Part shown: one piece after another, positions 1 to 8,815 of the stretch | How the letters are laid out: each line of letters begins with the position of its first letter | Numbering within the stretch: the stretch's first letter is position 1 | From: Bradyrhizobium elkanii WSM2783 | GTDB lineage: Bacteria > Pseudomonadota > Alphaproteobacteria > Rhizobiales > Xanthobacteraceae | Length of the DNA: 64,000 nucleotides | Assembly (NCBI RefSeq): GCF_000472865.1 | Contig: NZ_AXAP01000036.1 | Location: forward strand, 1-64,000 | Direction: 5' to 3' | Notes under the pieces: generated by a model | Told to the model about the DNA's origin: nothing | The model's database searches: none | What the model saw: the letters and a program-made list of their open reading frames with translations, nothing else | Position numbers and translations under genes: made by a program

Positions 1-1027
1 CGAACACGCCCCCGAAAAGTTCGGGCCGCCGCAGCACACCATCGTGCAGCGCTTGTTGCGATCACTCAGACGCAACGCAACCGAGGTGATCATCCCGCGC
101 ATGGCCGGGGGTACGGCACCGGCCACCATTGGTGATCCCGGGAATGGGGCCGGCGCTGCGTGTGATGGGCACTCCGCGACGTCCCCAGTCCCTCCGATCC
201 TGCGAGGAATGACGCAACCTCAGACCGGCCGACAGTCGGCGCTACGTCCGTCAAGCGAAAGTAACATCCTCAGATGAGGCAATACGGGGGTCAAATTTGC
301 AAGCCGATTGACACAGATCAAGGCTTCCGGCATGTGCGCAAGCGACCTGCGGGCGGCCGACGGGGCGGATTCCATCGCTTTAGCCAAAAAGTCCGAGCTA
401 TGACTACTGGTCGCCCTTAGCCGAGAAGGGCTCGTCGGCGTATCAATCGATACCGTCGCCGCTGGCCTTGCTGGCCGGCGCGAGATTGTTGTTGGCGATG
501 ACGGGATGGTGATGGTCATCATCCCTCTGAACGAACCGCTCCCCTCCTGACGATGCGCAGTCGAAAGCTTGAGCACCTTCTTGCAATGGTCATCGGTCAA
601 TCAACTGCCAGCCGCCTCCTGGCTTTCGGTACAGTACCGCACTGTGCCTGTTAAGGTCGCTTGGGCGATGACTCTTGAAACGCTCTGCTCTCGGTCGAGA
701 GTCAGAGGAAGCTAGCCCGGTTCACCCAGAACTGGTATGCCCGTGAGCGCCGCCGACTCAGGTCAAAGGGCGGCTTGGCCCGAGCGTCGCTTTTCGTACA
801 ACGTGTCTCATTCGCCGGGGACTGATGACGATTGACGATATCGAACAGAAAAGGGTGAGGAGCGGCGGTGGCCATTGCGCCTAAGGACATGCGCTCACTT
901 TATCGATTGACCTCGATAGCTGGCGAAGGAGCCATATCTCAAAGCCACGGAAATTTTACTGTGAATTCAAGACCGAAAAGTTGGGACGGATGTAGGGGCG
1001 GGATTTGTCCGTCAACTTTGAGAGATT
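1..1027. other. Gene-poor left end, no supported gene
   Basis: I see no convincing gene here. A frame open from the window edge runs to about 279 but matches nothing I know. A stretch at about 290-547 reads on the plus strand as a protein-like frame interrupted by one TGA near 403, which could be an old gene relic. GC-biased third positions are weak, and the open frames on both strands look accidental. The next real gene starts at 1028. Confidence 0.5.
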
Positions 1028-2347
1028 GTGCTTGCAATTCAACACGGTACTGCAGTCTTGGATGATCGAGTGGGAATAATTCACTCCCGCCCCGGAGCGG
1101 TTTGCGGTCTGGACTTTGGGACGTCGAACACTACGCTTGGCACAATCATCGGCGATAGCCCGGTGTTGGCCGCGCTTGAGGGCGATCACGTCACGATTCC
1201 AAGCGCAATCTTCTACAAGGCCGGCGCCGGCACCCATATCGGCCGTCGTGCCATCGAAGCTTATGTGGAGGGTGACGCCGGGCGACTGATGCGCAGCCTC
1301 AAATCGGTGCTCGGCACGACGCTGATCGACGAGACCACCCGCGTCGGCCGCGAGCGCGTCAGTTTCCGTGATGTCATCGCTTACTATATTGGCGCGGTGA
1401 AGCGGCGCGCGGAAGAGATCGTCGGACACCCGTTGCGTCACGTCGTGCATGGCCGCCCGGTCCATTTCATCGATGACAATCCGGCTGGCGATGCCAAGGC
1501 GGAGGCGACCTTGCGCGATATAGCCAAGCGAATAGGCTTTGAAGACATCTCATTTCAGTTCGAGCCGATCGCAGCGGCGCTTGACTACGAACGTCAAATC
1601 GGGACCGAGGAAATCGCGCTGATCGCCGATATCGGCGGCGGAACGTCGGACTTTTCAATTGTTCGGTTGTCGCCGGAGCGGCATCGCCATGCCGAGCGCA
1701 AGGACGATATCCTGGCCAACGACGGCGTCCGCATCGGCGGCACCGATTTCGATCGGTATCTCAGCCTTGGTGTCGTGATGCCCTTGCTCGGCTATCGCTC
1801 GGCCATGAAGCGGGAGGATCTGGAAGTCCCGTCGAGCTATTTCCACGACCTCGCGACGTGGTCGAGCATCAATCGCATGTATGACTCGAAAGTCATCAGC
1901 GAAATACGTCAGGTGCGTTATGAGGCGAAGCAGCCGGAATTGCTCGATCGTCTGGTGCGGGTGCTCGACGAGCAGCGCGGACACACGCTCGCGATGGATG
2001 TCGAAGGCGTCAAGATAGGGCTATCGGAGAGGCCGAAATCCAGCATCGCGTTGGAGTGGATCGAGAAGGGCCTGGAAGCCGAGGTGCGACGCAAGGATCT
2101 GGTCGGTTACACCCAGCGTCTTGCCGATCGCATCGAGGCGCGGATCGACATTTGCCTGAAGCAGGCCGGCCTTGCGGGAGCCGACATCGACGCGGTGTTT
2201 CTGACCGGAGGGTCGGTTCAACTGGCCCACGTCCGCAAGGCAATCACGGCGAAACTGCCGGCGGCGCGGGCGATTGATGGCGATACGTTCGGGGCTGTCG
2301 GCAAGGGACTGACCATCGAGGCCGCACGGCGTTACGGGACCTCTTAA
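1028..2347 (+). CDS. Hsp70/DnaK-family chaperone-like ATPase (YegD type)
   Basis: This 439-residue protein has the actin/Hsp70 ATPase fold. The phosphate-1 loop GLDFGTSNTT lies at residues 27-36, the phosphate-2 motif DIGGGTSDFS near 201-210, and an adenosine-site LTGGS near 392-396. It is much shorter than DnaK (about 640) and matches YegD-like proteins (about 450), which keep the ATPase domain but have no standard substrate-binding domain. It is probably a cytoplasmic ATPase of unknown client. The start is GTG; a second in-frame GTG at 1070 is possible. Its last codons and downstream flank are repeated in degraded form at about 4598-4722, and an internal 28-bp piece recurs at 7719-7746. Confidence 0.85.
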   Translation: MLAIQHGTAVLDDRVGIIHSRPGAVCGLDFGTSNTTLGTIIGDSPVLAALEGDHVTIPSAIFYKAGAGTHIGRRAIEAYVEGDAGRLMRSLKSVLGTTLIDETTRVGRERVSFRDVIAYYIGAVKRRAEEIVGHPLRHVVHGRPVHFIDDNPAGDAKAEATLRDIAKRIGFEDISFQFEPIAAALDYERQIGTEEIALIADIGGGTSDFSIVRLSPERHRHAERKDDILANDGVRIGGTDFDRYLSLGVVMPLLGYRSAMKREDLEVPSSYFHDLATWSSINRMYDSKVISEIRQVRYEAKQPELLDRLVRVLDEQRGHTLAMDVEGVKIGLSERPKSSIALEWIEKGLEAEVRRKDLVGYTQRLADRIEARIDICLKQAGLAGADIDAVFLTGGSVQLAHVRKAITAKLPAARAIDGDTFGAVGKGLTIEAARRYGTS

Positions 2348-2435
2348 GGGGCGTTCATGCCGGCGGCGAGCCAGGCCTGCCCGAAGGCTTCGTCGGCCGC
2401 CAGCCATTCCCAGGCCCGGCCTCGCCGTCCGCGAG
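2313..2435. repeat. Duplicated segment, copy A (Hsp70 3' end plus flank)
   Basis: The last ten codons of the Hsp70-like gene and about 90 bp downstream recur in diverged form at 4598-4722. Identity by eye is roughly 80 percent and includes the codons for EAAR-YGTS plus stop. The downstream part on the minus strand encodes a peptide like WEWLAADEAFGQAWLAAGMNAP, probably the end of a lost convergent gene. Confidence 0.75.
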
Positions 2436-2485
2436 GCGCGCACGCTTCTTGACAGGCGGCTGATGTGTCCGACTGAGCGTTGCAA

Positions 2486-2676
2486 TCACCGCCGCAGGCG
2501 AAGTCGCAGCGGCGGCATGCTCGCGGTGCGGGGCGACAGGGCAAAGCGCCTCGGGAATTCGCCCCGCTGCTCCATCTCGTAGATCGTGCTGTCGGCGAGC
2601 GGACCCATCTCACGTAGCTGTTGACGACGGATAGTCCGCCGCAGTGGGACGTTAGATGATGTTATTGCAATTCCAT
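2486..2676 (-). pseudogene. Broken AlpA-type DNA-binding regulator
   Basis: The minus-strand peptide VPLRRTIRRQQLREM-PLADSTIYEMEQRGEFPRRFALSPRT is a clear AlpA/excisionase-like winged-helix segment. AlpA proteins control integrase or excision genes in prophages and islands. An AGGAGG ribosome site sits at 2679-2684 with ATG at 2674-2676, but that ATG is one frame off and reaches a stop after four codons. The C-terminal third after SPRT does not look like AlpA. Both ends therefore look damaged, and it is called a pseudogene. It is a mobile-element remnant next to the Hsp70-like gene. Confidence 0.55.
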
Positions 2677-2795
2677 GCCTCCTATCGGTTTGCGGTCTTG
2701 AGATACAAAGCGATAGGTGCGACGCCACCGAGGATGCGCAGGGCGCCGTTCGAAGAGCATCCCGATCACCGACGGCAGGTCGCGTCGGCTCGCCG

Positions 2796-3701
2796 TCATT
2801 CATCAGAAGCGGGGCATGACTTGGAATCGTGAGGATCGTGCCCTTGTAGGCTGCGGACGAGGAAATCGAACACTCGTTGCGATTGGTCTGGCAAGAAGTG
2901 ATAACCCTCTTCAATGAAATAGACTTCGGCGTTGGGAACATGCCGCTCGAGCCGAAGGCGTGTGTCATAAGAATCGATAAGCGCGTCACGCCCGCCCACG
3001 ATGGCGAGGAGCGGCATTGCGAGCGCCTCCAGTGCTGCATTGCTAAGCTGCGGAATCTTGACAGCGCGTGGTTTGATAGCCCGGCTGATACTCTCCATGA
3101 GAGGGGAGATCGCCTCAAGATCGATCGGTAGATGCTTCGGTGCTGGTCCGAACACCTTTTCAACAATCTTCCGCTTTCCCCAGGCTCCGAGCAGCAAATA
3201 GGGTGCGACAGCGAGGAGAAAGTTCTTCTGCCGTCCGATGCCTGCGGGGCAGATCAGCGCCAGCGCGGAAGCGCGTGACGGCCGCCGCATGGCATAGTCG
3301 AGCGCCAGCCAGCCGCCGAGTGATGTGCCCACCAGCGCTGCACGGGCAAATCCAAGCCCGGTGAAGACATCGTCGAGCCAGATCGCGTAGGTGTCGCCGA
3401 TGAGCGGCGGCCTCACCCGAGCGCTCAGTCCCGCCTCGCCGATCATATCGACCGCATAAAGCCGGAAGCGACTTGACCAGAGTGCGATGTCGGGCCGCCA
3501 TGCGGCGCTGTTCGCCTGGGCGCCGTGGAGCAGGACCACGGGAGGCGCCGTCTCGGGACCGCAGGCGAGCACGAACGTCGCGCCTTGCGAAGTCGACAGT
3601 TCAATCTCCTGTTTTGGCACAGGCCAGTGGTCGAGCACGGCGCGGTATTCCCGCATGACCTCCACCGCACCGGCTTCGCTGCGAAAGACAGGATCTCTCA
3701 T
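2796..3701 (-). CDS. Alpha/beta hydrolase, operon with HTH protein
   Basis: This is a 301-residue alpha/beta-hydrolase. The oxyanion-hole LLHG lies at 57-60 and the nucleophile elbow GTSLGG at 125-130 (Ser127). A late acid is seen in GGRDALID and the catalytic His in EEGYHFLPD. It is probably a soluble esterase or lipase-like enzyme of unknown substrate. Its start overlaps the stop of the upstream HTH gene by four bases (ATGA), so the two are translationally coupled and the HTH protein likely relates to its control. Confidence 0.85.
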   Translation of the reverse strand: MRDPVFRSEAGAVEVMREYRAVLDHWPVPKQEIELSTSQGATFVLACGPETAPPVVLLHGAQANSAAWRPDIALWSSRFRLYAVDMIGEAGLSARVRPPLIGDTYAIWLDDVFTGLGFARAALVGTSLGGWLALDYAMRRPSRASALALICPAGIGRQKNFLLAVAPYLLLGAWGKRKIVEKVFGPAPKHLPIDLEAISPLMESISRAIKPRAVKIPQLSNAALEALAMPLLAIVGGRDALIDSYDTRLRLERHVPNAEVYFIEEGYHFLPDQSQRVFDFLVRSLQGHDPHDSKSCPASDE

Positions 3702-4120
3702 CGCGAAAGTCCCAGTTGCAGCTCGATAAGCTCGAGCAGCCTTGCTGCATCGGACGGAGCAGCGATGAGCACGATCTTCAGATCGCCGCCGGTCGGATCA
3801 AAGGCCGTGTTGAAATGTAGCGGTCTGGTTTCGGCGTCGCCGCCCAGCGCCGCGGCGCCGAGAAAGGTCGCCATGCGCCCGGCCGCTTCGGTAGTTAGGG
3901 CCGGAATCTCAACAATGACCGTCGCGCGGACATCGCGAGGAGGCCGGGTCCGCCCACTCGCCATACCGGCGAAAGCGTCAAGCTTGGCGCGGTCGATACG
4001 ATAGGCCTTGCCAATCCGCGTGGCTTGGAGGCGGCCTTCGCGGATGTACCGGAGGACGGTTTTGGGATGGACTTTCAGCTCTTCGGCGGCCTGTTCGACC
4101 GTCAAAAGCATGCTTGACAT
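3698..4120 (-). CDS. Excisionase-family (HTH_17) DNA-binding protein
   Basis: This 140-residue protein has an N-terminal MerR/excisionase-like helix-turn-helix: LTVEQAAEELKVHPKTVLRYIREGRLQATRIGKAYRIDRAKLDAF. A ~90-residue C-terminal domain of unknown role follows. ATG at 4120 is chosen because GTGGAG lies nine bases upstream. It is the first gene of an operon with the alpha/beta hydrolase and diverges from the YqeY-like gene, so the 66-bp intergenic region probably holds both promoters. Confidence 0.8.
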   Translation of the reverse strand: MSSMLLTVEQAAEELKVHPKTVLRYIREGRLQATRIGKAYRIDRAKLDAFAGMASGRTRPPRDVRATVIVEIPALTTEAAGRMATFLGAAALGGDAETRPLHFNTAFDPTGGDLKIVLIAAPSDAARLLELIELQLGLSR

Positions 4121-4186
4121 GAAAATAGACTCCACAATGTTCCCAACAATTCTTATAGAAAGGAGCAATTGGGAGCAATAGGTTAT

Positions 4187-4558
4187 ATGAACGACGTTGT
4201 GACTGAGAACGCGGGCGAGGCGATGAAAGCCCAGCTTCGCCGCCACCTACGCGCCGCTATGAAGCGGGGCGACAAAGACGAGACTGCTGTGCTTCGGGAG
4301 CTAGTTGCGGCGCTCGACAACGCCGAAGCTGCGCCGCTTCGTAAGGAGCGTCCATCCGTCGATCGTCATTCCTTCAGCGACGGATCGGCTGAAGGTGTGC
4401 GTCGGGCGCTCACGCAGGAAGACGTGCACGCCGTGTTGCTGGGCGAGATGAAAGCGCGGGTGGAGTCCGCTGCCGAGTTCGCGCGATTGGGCGCAGAAGC
4501 GCGTTCCATCGCACTCAACGCCGAGATCAGAATTCTGCGCCGCTATGTCCAACAATAG
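4187..4558 (+). CDS. GatB/YqeY domain-containing protein
   Basis: This ~123-residue protein resembles the YqeY family: AMKRGDKDETAVLRELVAALDNAEAAPL near the N-terminus, then the acidic-helical middle (LTQEDVHAVLLGEMKARVESAAEFARLG). YqeY is related to the tail domain of the GatB amidotransferase subunit and binds tRNA in known members; its cellular role is poorly defined. ATG at 4187 has GGGAG at 4171-4175; a TTG at 4169 with AGGAG at 4161 would add six residues. The degraded Hsp70 repeat follows directly. Confidence 0.75.
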   Translation: MNDVVTENAGEAMKAQLRRHLRAAMKRGDKDETAVLRELVAALDNAEAAPLRKERPSVDRHSFSDGSAEGVRRALTQEDVHAVLLGEMKARVESAAEFARLGAEARSIALNAEIRILRRYVQQ

Positions 4559-4597
4559 CGTCGCTACTTCTGGGGAGGACGATTGGCCCAGTGCTGG

Positions 4598-4722
4598 CCA
4601 TCGAGGCCGCACGGGGTTACGGGACGTCTTAACCGCAGGGGCTTTCACGCCGGCCGCTAGCTAGGCCTGCCCAAAGCCTTCGTCGACCGCACCCATTCGC
4701 AGGTCCGGGCCTCGCCATCCGC
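4598..4722. repeat. Duplicated segment, copy B (degraded Hsp70 3' end)
   Basis: This diverged copy of 2313-2435 keeps the codons for IEAARGYGTS plus stop and the next ~90 bp with substitutions and small indels. No Hsp70 coding sequence precedes it; the YqeY-like gene ends 40 bp upstream. The remaining bases to 5031 hold no gene that I can support. Confidence 0.75.
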
Positions 4723-5031
4723 TGTCCCGGCGACATCACACGCGAAAGCACATCAGGCCTCGATGAACGTTGTCTTCCGCCCTCATGGCTTTGTTGAGTG
4801 TAGGGCGGATCAGTTTTCCGTCGCAGCTCGTAGGGTCGATTAGCCGAAGGCGTAATCCATCGCCCTTGGTCAAGCGGCGCTGCCGGAGTGGCGGGTTACG
4901 CTTTCGTTAACCCGCCCCAGGGTTGCTCAATGTCCAAGCGGGATGTCCCGGCGAGCTTCTAGATGTTATTCACTAGTCCGCCAAAGCCCGGCCGGCGGGG
5001 TAGGATTCGAGCAGCGTCCATACGCCTTCGA

Positions 5032-5631
5032 TTACTGCTCCTTCTTGAATAAATCCTGGAAGATGAGCTGGCCCCAAACGCGGCCGCGTGCGTGCACCAG
5101 CGCGCCACCCTCGTTGAGCTTTCCCAGCTTGACGGGTGCGAAGCCGAGTTGTTTGGCCAAAGCCATCACGGGAGCGATCGCGTCCTCGTCGTCACCAGAC
5201 AGAAAGACGACCCTGTGCCCGCCCTCGACGATCGGATCGGCAGCCAGCGTGGCCGCAATCAGGTGATTGAAGCCTTTCACGAGCTTGGCGTCGGTGAATG
5301 CCTTCGCGACGAAGGCAGAGGACGGGAGACCGTCCAGCTCCTCGGGAGGAAGCAACGCGTTCATCGCGTCGATGATCGTCTTGCCTTTCCAGCTCGGCAG
5401 GGCCTTCGCAACCTCGCGATGCTCCCCGAACGGGACCGCCAAGATGATTGTGTCGGCCTCGAGTGCTTCCCGCAGCGACTTGGCGACGACCGTGGGGCCA
5501 ATCGCGCGAGCCTGCGGCGCCAACGCTTCGGGCGGCCGGCGGCTCGCGACGGTCACGTCGAGGTTCTTGCGGGCGAATGCATGGGCGAGGGCCTGGCCTA
5601 TCTTGCCGAACCCTATAATTGCGTAGCTCAT
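5032..5631 (-). CDS. NADP-dependent F420-reductase-like Rossmann oxidoreductase
   Basis: This 199-residue protein opens with MSYAIIGFGKIGQALAHAF, a Rossmann GxGxxG dinucleotide site, followed by VASRRPPE at the second strand end, which suits NADP(H). The middle (DTIILAVPFGEHREV and KTIIDAMN) matches the F420/NADP oxidoreductase-like (NAD_binding_10/F420_oxidored) family. In organisms lacking F420 such proteins usually act on unknown small substrates. ATG at 5631 begins directly at the Rossmann strand. It follows the SDR gene by 16 bp, so the two are likely one operon. Confidence 0.8.
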   Translation of the reverse strand: MSYAIIGFGKIGQALAHAFARKNLDVTVASRRPPEALAPQARAIGPTVVAKSLREALEADTIILAVPFGEHREVAKALPSWKGKTIIDAMNALLPPEELDGLPSSAFVAKAFTDAKLVKGFNHLIAATLAADPIVEGGHRVVFLSGDDEDAIAPVMALAKQLGFAPVKLGKLNEGGALVHARGRVWGQLIFQDLFKKEQ

Positions 5632-5647
5632 AACGCGTCTCCAGTTT

Positions 5648-6382
5648 TCAGATGGCCGAGAAGCCGCCGTCGACAGACAACTCCAGCCCATTCACGAAGC
5701 TGGAATCGTCAGACGCAAGAAAGAGCGCGGCCGCCGCAATTTCCTCAGGACGACCCATCTTTCCTCGCGGGATCAGGGATTCGAACATGCGTTTCGCCTC
5801 CTCGGTGAGAACTTGGTCCTGCATCGGTGTGGCGATCGGCCCAGGGTGCAGCACGTTCACCCGGATATTCCTGCCCTTCAGTTCGTTGAGCCATCCGCGT
5901 GCGAATGCGTGCAGCGCCGCCTTGCTCGCCGCATACACGCTGTAACCAGGAAAACCTTTGATCGAAGCAACGGACCCGGTCATGAAGATCGATCCGCCAT
6001 CGTTGAACAGCGGCAACGCCTTTTGCACCGTAAACAGCGTGCCGCGCACATTCAGGCCGAATGTCGAGTCGAAATGCTCCTCGGTAATCTCGCCCAGTGG
6101 GAGGGCTTCGCCCGTGCCGGCGCTCGCGTACAGGACGTCGATCTTGCCCTTTTCCCGTTTGACTGTGTCGAACAGGCGGTCGAGGTCGTCGAGATTGGCC
6201 GCGTCGCCGCGCACGCTGGTCACGTTCCGGCCAATCAGCCTGACGGCCTCGTTGAGCGCCTCCTGCCTCCGGCCCGTGATGAAAACATAGGCGCCTTCTT
6301 CAACGAACCGCTTGGCGCTCGCCAGCGCCATGCCGCTCGATCCACCCGTGATGACTGCAACCTTACCCTCAAGCTTTCCCAT
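5648..6382 (-). CDS. SDR-family oxidoreductase
   Basis: This is a classical short-chain dehydrogenase of 244 residues. The cofactor loop is TGGSSGMA near 12-19 (the third glycine of TGxxxGxG is Ala), DAANLDD follows, then ASAG, the catalytic SVYAASK (Tyr/Lys) and the C-terminal PGPIATPM and VNGLELSVDGG. TGRRQ at the end of beta-2 favours NADP(H). The substrate is unknown. It heads an operon with the Rossmann oxidoreductase and diverges from the LysR gene, its probable regulator. Confidence 0.88.
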   Translation of the reverse strand: MGKLEGKVAVITGGSSGMALASAKRFVEEGAYVFITGRRQEALNEAVRLIGRNVTSVRGDAANLDDLDRLFDTVKREKGKIDVLYASAGTGEALPLGEITEEHFDSTFGLNVRGTLFTVQKALPLFNDGGSIFMTGSVASIKGFPGYSVYAASKAALHAFARGWLNELKGRNIRVNVLHPGPIATPMQDQVLTEEAKRMFESLIPRGKMGRPEEIAAAALFLASDDSSFVNGLELSVDGGFSAI

Positions 6383-6670
6383 GACTTTCCTTCAGACTCC
6401 GTCTTTGGCTGATCGGGGAGGTTCCCCGAGAACTCCGAAATGGGTCTGCCGGTGTCAGGTGTTGAGTGCGGAAGCGCGCACATCGGTAGTGCGAAATCGC
6501 TCCGACTGGACGACTGACGCCAGCCGCGATCGGTGCGCGCCGTTCGGAATTGGCCGTGCTCGTCGGCATAGGCAGTGATCCCCCGACCGTGCTACCCCAC
6601 GTTCGAGAGGATGTTCGATGGTGTTGGGCACGGACTTTCGAAGGCAAACCCCGCGGTGCAGGATTGCACC

Positions 6671-7567
6671 ATGATCGACTGGGATGACGTTCGCTACTTT
6701 CTGGCCGTCGCGCGCGAAGGCTCGGTGCGGGCCGCCGCCGAGCGCCTCGGGGTGAACCACTCGACCGTGCTGCGACGCATCGCCCAGCTCGAGGAACACC
6801 TCGGGGCGCACATGTTCGAGAAGCTGCCTTCGGGCTATCGCCTGACGGCTGCTGGCGAGGAAGTCGTCGAGCTCGCGCACCAGATGGAAGCGTCGTCGCA
6901 CTTGCTGGAGACGCGCGTCTTCGGACGCGACCAGAGCGCGAGCGGGCTTCTGCGGGTGACGCTGCCGCCGTTCCTCGCGGCACACCTGCTCATGCCGGAC
7001 TTCGCCGATTTCGCGCGCATGCATCCGGACATCGAGATGGAAATCCTGTCGTCCGGCGAGCCGGCCAATCTGACCAACCGAGAGGCCGATGTCGCGATCC
7101 GCATCGTCTCCGACCGCAAGACCCTGCCGCTCAATCTTCACGGTCTGATGGGACCGGAGCTGTTCGGCGGCGTCTACTTGTCTCGCGATCGACTAGCCGC
7201 GTGGCGTGCGGGCGCGTCTGATCCCATCCGGTGGATCGTCATAAACAATCATGGACTCCCGGACTGGGCCCGCGAGGGAGAGGTTCGTACCACGGGGATT
7301 CCGTTCAGGACCCCAGACGCCGAGGCGCAGATCGTTGCAGCACAGCAAGGGGTCGGGATGACGAAACTGCCGTGCTTCGTCGGAGATGCCGACCCCCTAT
7401 TGGTGAGGGTGCCGGGCACTGACCTGCACATGTACGGAACGCTCTGGCTTCTCACCCAGGGGGATACACGTAAGACGAAGCGCGTGCGGCTCTTCACTGA
7501 GTTCGTATCCCGCAGGCTCGCCGCGTACGCCCCGCTTCTCGCGGGGCTGTCCGTATCGCGCGACTGA
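6671..7567 (+). CDS. LysR-family transcriptional regulator
   Basis: This 298-residue LysR regulator has the N-terminal winged HTH MIDWDDVRYFLAVAREGSVRAAAERLGVNHSTVLRRIAQLEEHLGAHMFEKLPSGYRLTAAGEE, then a periplasmic-binding-like effector domain. The start at 6671 is chosen because family members begin with this M-DWDDxRYF helix; the frame stays open upstream to 6575. It faces away from the SDR operon across 288 bp and most likely controls it and itself. Confidence 0.88.
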   Translation: MIDWDDVRYFLAVAREGSVRAAAERLGVNHSTVLRRIAQLEEHLGAHMFEKLPSGYRLTAAGEEVVELAHQMEASSHLLETRVFGRDQSASGLLRVTLPPFLAAHLLMPDFADFARMHPDIEMEILSSGEPANLTNREADVAIRIVSDRKTLPLNLHGLMGPELFGGVYLSRDRLAAWRAGASDPIRWIVINNHGLPDWAREGEVRTTGIPFRTPDAEAQIVAAQQGVGMTKLPCFVGDADPLLVRVPGTDLHMYGTLWLLTQGDTRKTKRVRLFTEFVSRRLAAYAPLLAGLSVSRD

Positions 7568-7718
7568 CGCGCGGCCGGTCGCCGGCGACGCTTGCCTTAA
7601 TCCGATCGGAAGCCGAGCCGCGATCGCTCCACTCGTGCTGCTGGAGCGACAGCTCCTGGCGTCACCCGGCACTCAGTGTTTAGGAACGGATTGGTCCGTG
7701 AGCGATGTACGCGGTCAT

Positions 7719-7746
7719 ATCTGGTCAGTTACACCCAGCGTCTTGC
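7719..7746. repeat. 28-bp scar shared with the Hsp70-like gene
   Basis: These 28 bases match 2097-2124 inside the Hsp70-like gene with one mismatch. They abut the first recognisable guaA codon at 7749. The match is too long for chance in 64 kb and marks a recombination junction between two unrelated gene fragments. Confidence 0.75.
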
Positions 7747-7748
7747 AA

Positions 7749-8023
7749 ATCCGCAAAGCCGGCCTCTACGATGTTACCTGCCAGGCCTTCGCGGTGCTGC
7801 TCCCGGTGAAGACGGTCGGCGTGATGGGCGACGGCCGGACGTATGAAAACGTCGTCGGCCTGCGTGCAGTGACGTCAACCGACGGCATGACGGCAGACTT
7901 CTATCAGTTCGATATGAGCTTCCTGGGGATGAGGGCGACGCGGATCATCAACGAGGTGAAGGGGGGGGCCGGGTGGTGTATGACGTGACGAGCAAGCCGC
8001 CGGGGACGATTGAGTGGGAGTAG
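7749..8023 (+). pseudogene. guaA: 3' fragment of guaA (GMP synthase), frameshifted
   Basis: The translation from 7749 reads IRKAGLYDVTCQAFAVLLPVKTVGVMGDGRTYENVVGLRAVTS, then STDGMTADFYQF and TRIINEVKG. This is the C-terminal dimerisation domain of GMP synthase (glutamine-hydrolysing). A one-base change in the run of eight Gs near 7971 shifts the frame; the second frame gives RVVYDVTSKPPGTIEWE and stop at 8021-8023, the authentic family end. About 90 of roughly 520 residues remain. The 3' end of guaA is an integration target for genomic islands, including the guaA-directed IntG of Mesorhizobium tripartite ICEs, so this looks like an old attachment scar. Confidence 0.85.
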
Positions 8024-8310
8024 GCGTAGCAGAAACGGCAGAATATCGTGGCCTCGCCGGGGCTACCTGCGCCAATCTAAATAGTAGCCGGACCGACCTG
8101 TGAGTGCTTGAAACCCGACATTTGTAGATTGATGAAGATAGATCCGCCTTCAATTGACAGCGTTCATTCCCATAGATTACGGCAGCCGTAACGTCGATGA
8201 AAATCTCGCCTGCTCCCAAGCTAGTTCAGTTGGGTTCGTTAGCTCGTCGATTTTCTGTTGATGTTGTAGTTTGTTGATCAGAAACAAAATCAGAGGCTGC
8301 AACACAATAC

Positions 8311-8815
8311 ATGTCTGCAAATATAAAACAGGATCACTTTTATCGGGCTGCCCTCGAAATTGGGCAAGGTGGCGAAAACGACACCCTTCCGTACGATGTC
8401 GATGCTCAGTTCGTAAGAGATAACGCGGAAAATTTGGCTGCGATATGCTTTGATTTTTTTAAATCGGTCGAAACAAGGCCGAAAAAGCAAGCGCTAGATT
8501 TCATTAGCGGATTGAATGTTGGATCGGAACGTCTTTTGACGGCAACCGGATCTCACGGATTTCGTATCACTACAAAGATACATCCCTTCTGGAATTTGTA
8601 TTTGAACGGATTAGGGATCGGTATTGCGGAAGCAAATGAAGGGCGACGTAGTCCTCGAGTTCACTCCTACCGCCTAAGCTGCGATCAAAATTCGTTCTTC
8701 GATAAGAGCAAATCCTGGAGAGCTTACAAAGAAGCCACTCTCTCGGATCCGGCCATTGAGAAAGCAGAAGCGGTCGTAGTACAGACGGATATATCAAGCT
8801 TCTACGAGCATAGCC
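8311..8815 (+). pseudogene. Truncated reverse transcriptase, N-terminal part
   Basis: About 168 residues remain: MSANIKQDHFYRAALEIGQGGENDTLPYD..., IHPFWNLYLNGLGIGIAEANEGRRSPRVHSYR, and AVVVQTDISSFYEH. The last is RT motif A (D-I-S-S-F-Y). This N-terminal layout resembles bacterial defence-type RTs, not group II intron RTs, but I cannot assign a class. After EH the frame becomes the antisense of an AraC gene and stops at 8838, so motifs B-E including the YxDD site are absent. The region is AT-richer than its surroundings, suggesting foreign origin. Confidence 0.7.

Noticed and set aside
2486..3166. 226-residue minus-strand ORF
   Set aside because: Most of it is an out-of-frame shadow of the alpha/beta hydrolase. 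Only the last ~55 residues are meaningful, as the AlpA relic.
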